A stretch of 6,776 nt of DNA from Pseudomonas fluorescens. GTDB lineage: Bacteria; Pseudomonadota; Alphaproteobacteria; UBA2136; UBA6156. The notes below the pieces were generated by a model. The model saw only the letters and a list, made by a program, of their open reading frames with translations. It was not told the origin of the DNA and did not search any database. How positions within the stretch are numbered: position 1 is the first letter of the stretch; each line of letters begins with the position of its first letter. Positions 5,102-6,776 of the stretch are shown piece by piece. Position numbers and translations under genes: made by a program. The stretch spans positions 1 through 6,776 of the forward strand of contig QFOU01000067.1 in NCBI GenBank assembly GCA_003241595.1. Reading direction: 5' to 3'.

Positions 5102-5599
5102 TCAGGCACGCACAGCGTAGCGACGCCGTGCCACCATCCCCACCACACCCAGGCCAGCCAGCACCAGGGCCATCGATTCCGGCTCAGGCACGGCCGCCAC
5201 GGTGGTGGCGAAGCCGCCATAGGCCGCAAAGGTCGACGAGATCGGCGTGGCGACGAACGACAGGGTGTAGGCGCCATCAGCCAGGCCCGAGAAGGTGAAC
5301 GACTTGGGCGTCGTCAGCGTCGGGGTGATCGTCGTGGAGAACGAGGTGGGCCCGCTCAGCGTCACCAGGATGGAGGACTCGTCCGTGGCCTTCAGGCTGC
5401 CGAACAGGTCCGACAGGTCGGTGGCCGAGTCCAGCGTGAAGGTGTAGGAGAAGGTGACTGGGCCGAACTGGGTGCCGTAGCCGGTGATTTCGGCGTAGCT
5501 CGGGTTGACGCCGAGGTCGCCAGCGGTGGCGGCGAAGGCGCCAGCGGAACCCAGGGCCAGGGCGGCGGCCGCTGCGAGGCTGCGAAGAGTGAATTGCAT
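5102..5599 (-). CDS. Secreted PEP-CTERM sorting domain protein, FxDxF-like
   Basis: Small exported protein of 165 residues. Residues 1-23 form a Sec signal peptide (basic start with R6, alanine/leucine core, AFA cleavage site before A24). The body (24-135) is rich in Ser, Thr, Gly and beta-type residues and has no cysteine. The C-terminus is a PEP-CTERM sorting signal: VPEPES (137-142), a hydrophobic helix ALVLAGLGVVGMVA and the basic tail RRRYAVRA. Exosortase/EpsH-type enzymes process such tails, and the proteins are linked to extracellular polysaccharide and biofilm or floc formation. FSYTF at 50-54 sits where FxDxF-family members carry their motif, so I tentatively place it there although the aspartate is replaced by tyrosine. 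The ATG has AAGGA nine bases upstream. No exosortase is nearby and the function is unknown. Confidence 0.9.
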   Translation of the reverse strand: MQFTLRSLAAAAALALGSAGAFAATAGDLGVNPSYAEITGYGTQFGPVTFSYTFTLDSATDLSDLFGSLKATDESSILVTLSGPTSFSTTITPTLTTPKSFTFSGLADGAYTLSFVATPISSTFAAYGGFATTVAAVPEPESMALVLAGLGVVGMVARRRYAVRA

Positions 5600-5608
5600 G
5601 GTAGGTTG

Positions 5609-5613
5609 TCCTT
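5609..5613 (-). promoter_or_regulatory. Ribosome binding site of the PEP-CTERM gene
   Basis: On the minus strand AAGGA lies nine bases before the ATG at 5599. Together with the signal peptide that begins exactly at that ATG, this fixes the start. Confidence 0.7.
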
Positions 5614-5722
5614 GGACAGGTTGATGGAACGGTGCGCTTTGGGCCCCTGGAGGCCCACCCCATGTCGTCTGACGGCTTGGTGGCCGCTCTTGATGCTGAA
5701 ATCCGACATGAGCCGCTGGTCT

Positions 5723-5740
5723 GACACCTCCCGGACACCT
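5723..5740. repeat. GACACCT direct repeat upstream of the PEP-CTERM gene
   Basis: Two perfect 7-base copies (5723-5729 and 5734-5740) start 11 bases apart, about one helical turn, roughly 125 bases upstream of the PEP-CTERM start codon. On the gene's own strand they read AGGTGTC. Such spacing is typical of tandem activator half-sites, but no regulator is identified. Confidence 0.3.
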
Positions 5741-5793
5741 GTCTGTTTCAAAAGTGTGAGGCTGTATCTGAACAAAATGAATCCCGCGCGCGG

Positions 5794-5841
5794 GGTCCGC
5801 AGCCCCCTACGCGCTTGTAGGAGAGGGCTGACACGCGGATC
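5794..5841. other. Folded segment with an interrupted long stem
   Basis: AGCCC (5801-5805) and CCTAC (5806-5810) pair with GGGCT (5825-5829) and GTAGG (5817-5821), with a three-base bulge AGA and a six-base loop. An outer stem pairs GGTCCGC (5794-5800) with GCGGATC (5835-5841), one G-U pair. About 17 base pairs in 48 bases are possible on either strand. It could be a leader structure of the PEP-CTERM transcript, a small RNA, or part of a repeat. Confidence 0.4.
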
Positions 5842-5861
5842 AGCAGTACCGGATGGGTAAC

Positions 5862-5882
5862 GCTTGCCGAGGGATGGCAAGC
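5862..5882. other. GCTTGCC/GGCAAGC hairpin
   Basis: A perfect 7-bp stem (5862-5868 with 5876-5882) with a seven-base loop; three T follow on the plus strand. It is too weak to call a terminator with confidence. It lies between the folded segment at 5794-5841 and the dadA terminator. Confidence 0.4.
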
Positions 5883-5900
5883 TTTGGCCGCGCAGAGAAC

Positions 5901-5927
5901 AAAAAAAGGGCGCTCCGAGGAGCGCCC
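5901..5927 (-). terminator. Terminator of the dadA gene
   Basis: On the minus strand a perfect 8-bp stem GGGCGCTC/GAGCGCCC (5927-5920 with 5915-5908) with a four-base loop is followed directly by seven T (5907-5901). It has classic intrinsic terminator form and lies about 85 bases after the dadA stop, so the PEP-CTERM gene downstream is a separate transcript. Confidence 0.92.
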
Positions 5928-5945
5928 AAATGAGATAGTGGAAAA

Positions 5946-5967
5946 GCATGCATACGCGTATACATGC
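5946..5967. repeat. Nearly perfect 22-bp palindrome
   Basis: Ten of eleven base pairs are symmetric about the centre at 5956/5957; only C5951/A5962 breaks the symmetry. The core ATACGCGTAT is a perfect palindrome. It is followed by TACAT copies at 5971-5975 and 5979-5983, and the right arm itself contains TACAT at 5961-5965. It lies in the dadA 3' untranslated region, between stop codon and terminator. It could be a protein-binding site or an RNA fold; I do not recognise a known operator. Confidence 0.5.
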
Positions 5968-6003
5968 GCTTACATTGTTACATCATCTGACGAAAGTTTG
6001 ATA

Positions 6004-6018
6004 CACCTGAATCAGGTG
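6004..6018. repeat. 15-bp palindrome across the dadA stop codon
   Basis: CACCTGA (6004-6010) and TCAGGTG (6012-6018) are perfect inverted arms around one central base and include the dadA stop codon (6012-6014). A perfect 12-bp palindrome ACCAGCGCTGGT follows at 6021-6032 within the coding end. Both may be incidental in GC-rich DNA. Confidence 0.3.
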
Positions 6019-6776
6019 GAACCAGCGCTGGTCTGGTTGGGGGCGGCCGGGATGGCCGTTGTGGAAGTGATGTAACGCTGCACGCTCAGGTCATCGGCGC
6101 GGATGTCCGTGGCGCGGCCGCAGATCTGGTCGGCCAGCACGCGGGCGGAGCCGCAGGCCATGGTCCACCCCAGCGTGCCGTGCCCAGTGTTGAGGTACAG
6201 ATTGCGCCAGGGCGTGGGGCCCACGATGGGCGTGCCATCTGGAGTCATGGGGCGCAGGCCTGTCCAGAATGTGGCCGCGGGCAGGTCTGCAGCATCGGGG
6301 AAGAGGCTGTCCAGGCTCATTTCCAGCGTGAGGCGGCGACGTGCGCGCAGGCTGAGGTCGAAGCCGCTCAGCTCGGCCGTGCCGGCGATGCGGATGTGGT
6401 CGCCCAGGCGCGAGATGGCGATCTTGCGGCTGTCGTCCAGCAGGCTCACGACCGACGCAGCCTCGGGTTTCTTGAGCCGCAGCGTGGCCGAGTAGCCCTT
6501 GGCTGGGTAGATGTTGAGGTGCTCGCCCAGCGGCCGCAGCAGGGCGGGCGTGTAGGACCCCATCGCCGCCACGAAGGCATCGGCACTCAGGGCCTGGCGC
6601 TGGCCGCTGCGCATGTCGGCGATCTCGACGCTCTGGATGGCGTCGCCGCTGCGCTGCAGGCCGAGGATGTCGTGCTCGTACAGGAAGGTCGCGCCGCGCT
6701 CCGCGCACAGGCGGGCCAGCTTCTGCGTGAACACGCGGGCGTCGCCGCTTTCGTCGCTGGGCGTGTAGGTGCCGCC
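6012..6776 (-). CDS. dadA: D-amino acid dehydrogenase, C-terminal part (5' end outside window)
   Basis: FAD-dependent membrane-associated enzyme that oxidises D-amino acids such as D-alanine to 2-oxo acids and passes electrons to the respiratory chain; it works in alanine catabolism with the racemase DadX. The frame is open from the right edge and gives 254 residues, about 60 percent of a usual 410-435-residue protein; the N-terminal FAD-binding GxGxxG region lies outside. Visible signatures are GGTYTPSDESGDARVFTQKL at the edge, MGSYTPALLRPLG, YPAKGYSATL, FWTGLRPMTPDGTPIVGPT (about fragment residues 170-188) and LNTGHGTLGWTMACGS (195-210). The GTG at 6734 is internal, because homology continues upstream of it. 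The C-terminal tail after DLSVQRY is variable. An intrinsic terminator follows. A neighbouring dadX or lrp-type regulator cannot be seen here. Confidence 0.95.
   Translation of the reverse strand, partial: GGTYTPSDESGDARVFTQKLARLCAERGATFLYEHDILGLQRSGDAIQSVEIADMRSGQRQALSADAFVAAMGSYTPALLRPLGEHLNIYPAKGYSATLRLKKPEAASVVSLLDDSRKIAISRLGDHIRIAGTAELSGFDLSLRARRRLTLEMSLDSLFPDAADLPAATFWTGLRPMTPDGTPIVGPTPWRNLYLNTGHGTLGWTMACGSARVLADQICGRATDIRADDLSVQRYITSTTAIPAAPNQTSAGST

Larger units (their letters stand above)
5600..6011. other. Long intergenic region between dadA and the PEP-CTERM gene
   Basis: I find no credible gene in these 412 bases; the open frames are antisense or extend shadows of the PEP-CTERM gene. 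They contain the PEP-CTERM 5' untranslated region, a direct repeat GACACCT (5723-5729 and 5734-5740), a folded segment (5794-5841), a hairpin (5862-5882), the dadA terminator (5901-5927) and a 22-bp palindrome (5946-5967). A promoter for the PEP-CTERM gene must lie here, but I could not find a convincing -35/-10 pair. Confidence 0.6.

Noticed and set aside
5681..5693. Sigma-54-like TGGC...TTGA motif upstream of the PEP-CTERM gene
   Set aside because: It lies on the plus strand, opposite to the gene, and the spacing between the two elements is five bases, not the seven expected.
5392..5949. Minus-strand 185-residue frame overlapping the PEP-CTERM gene in another frame
   Set aside because: It reads through the dadA terminator region and out of frame into the PEP-CTERM gene, and its composition is not protein-like.
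6732..6734. GTG as the start codon of the dadA-like gene
   Set aside because: Upstream in-frame residues (GGTYTPSDESGDAR) match D-amino acid dehydrogenase, so the gene continues beyond the window.

Overview
The window is the 3' end of a bacterial spc/alpha ribosomal-protein cluster followed by unrelated accessory genes. On the plus strand the order is secY (5' end cut off), rpmJ, rpsM, rpsK, rpsD, rpoA and rplQ, then an initiator tRNA-Met gene. On the minus strand lie a PEP-CTERM protein gene and the 3' part of dadA, which runs off the right edge. High GC, the protein sequences (S4 without cysteines, L36 with its zinc ligands, a PEP-CTERM protein with an exosortase-type C-terminus) and the gene order point to a betaproteobacterium of the Burkholderiales, most likely Comamonadaceae. 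The family assignment is inference from remembered sequence style, not a search.

Positions 1-4657 hold the translocation, translation and transcription genes. SecY forms the membrane channel; S13, S11 and S4 build the small subunit; L36 and L17 belong to the large subunit; RpoA is the RNA polymerase alpha subunit. In many Burkholderiales infA (IF-1) sits between secY and rpmJ. Here no intact infA is present, but a short stretch resembling the IF-1 C-terminus (DLTRARI) lies where it would be expected. The gene junctions are wide for this operon (173, 39, 65, 336, 143 and 204 bases) and most carry hairpins. The rpsK-rpsD gap has a good terminator followed by promoter-like boxes, and the rpsD-rpoA gap has a second terminator-like hairpin. 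The alpha operon may therefore be read as several transcripts. The rpoA-rplQ gap holds a compound palindrome that looks like a dispersed intergenic repeat.

Positions 4658-5101 hold the strong terminator after rplQ, a tRNA-fMet gene with its own extended -10 promoter and a 12-bp-stem terminator, and the terminator of the convergent minus-strand gene. Positions 5102-5599 (minus) encode a small secreted PEP-CTERM protein. The roughly 410 bases upstream of it contain no convincing gene but hold a folded segment, a direct repeat, the dadA terminator and a nearly perfect 22-bp palindrome. Positions 6012-6776 (minus) are the C-terminal 254 codons of D-amino acid dehydrogenase.

No clearly new multi-gene system is visible. 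The items most worth following up are the apparent infA remnant, the internal transcription signals of the alpha operon, the palindromic repeat, and the orphan PEP-CTERM gene with its structured upstream region.
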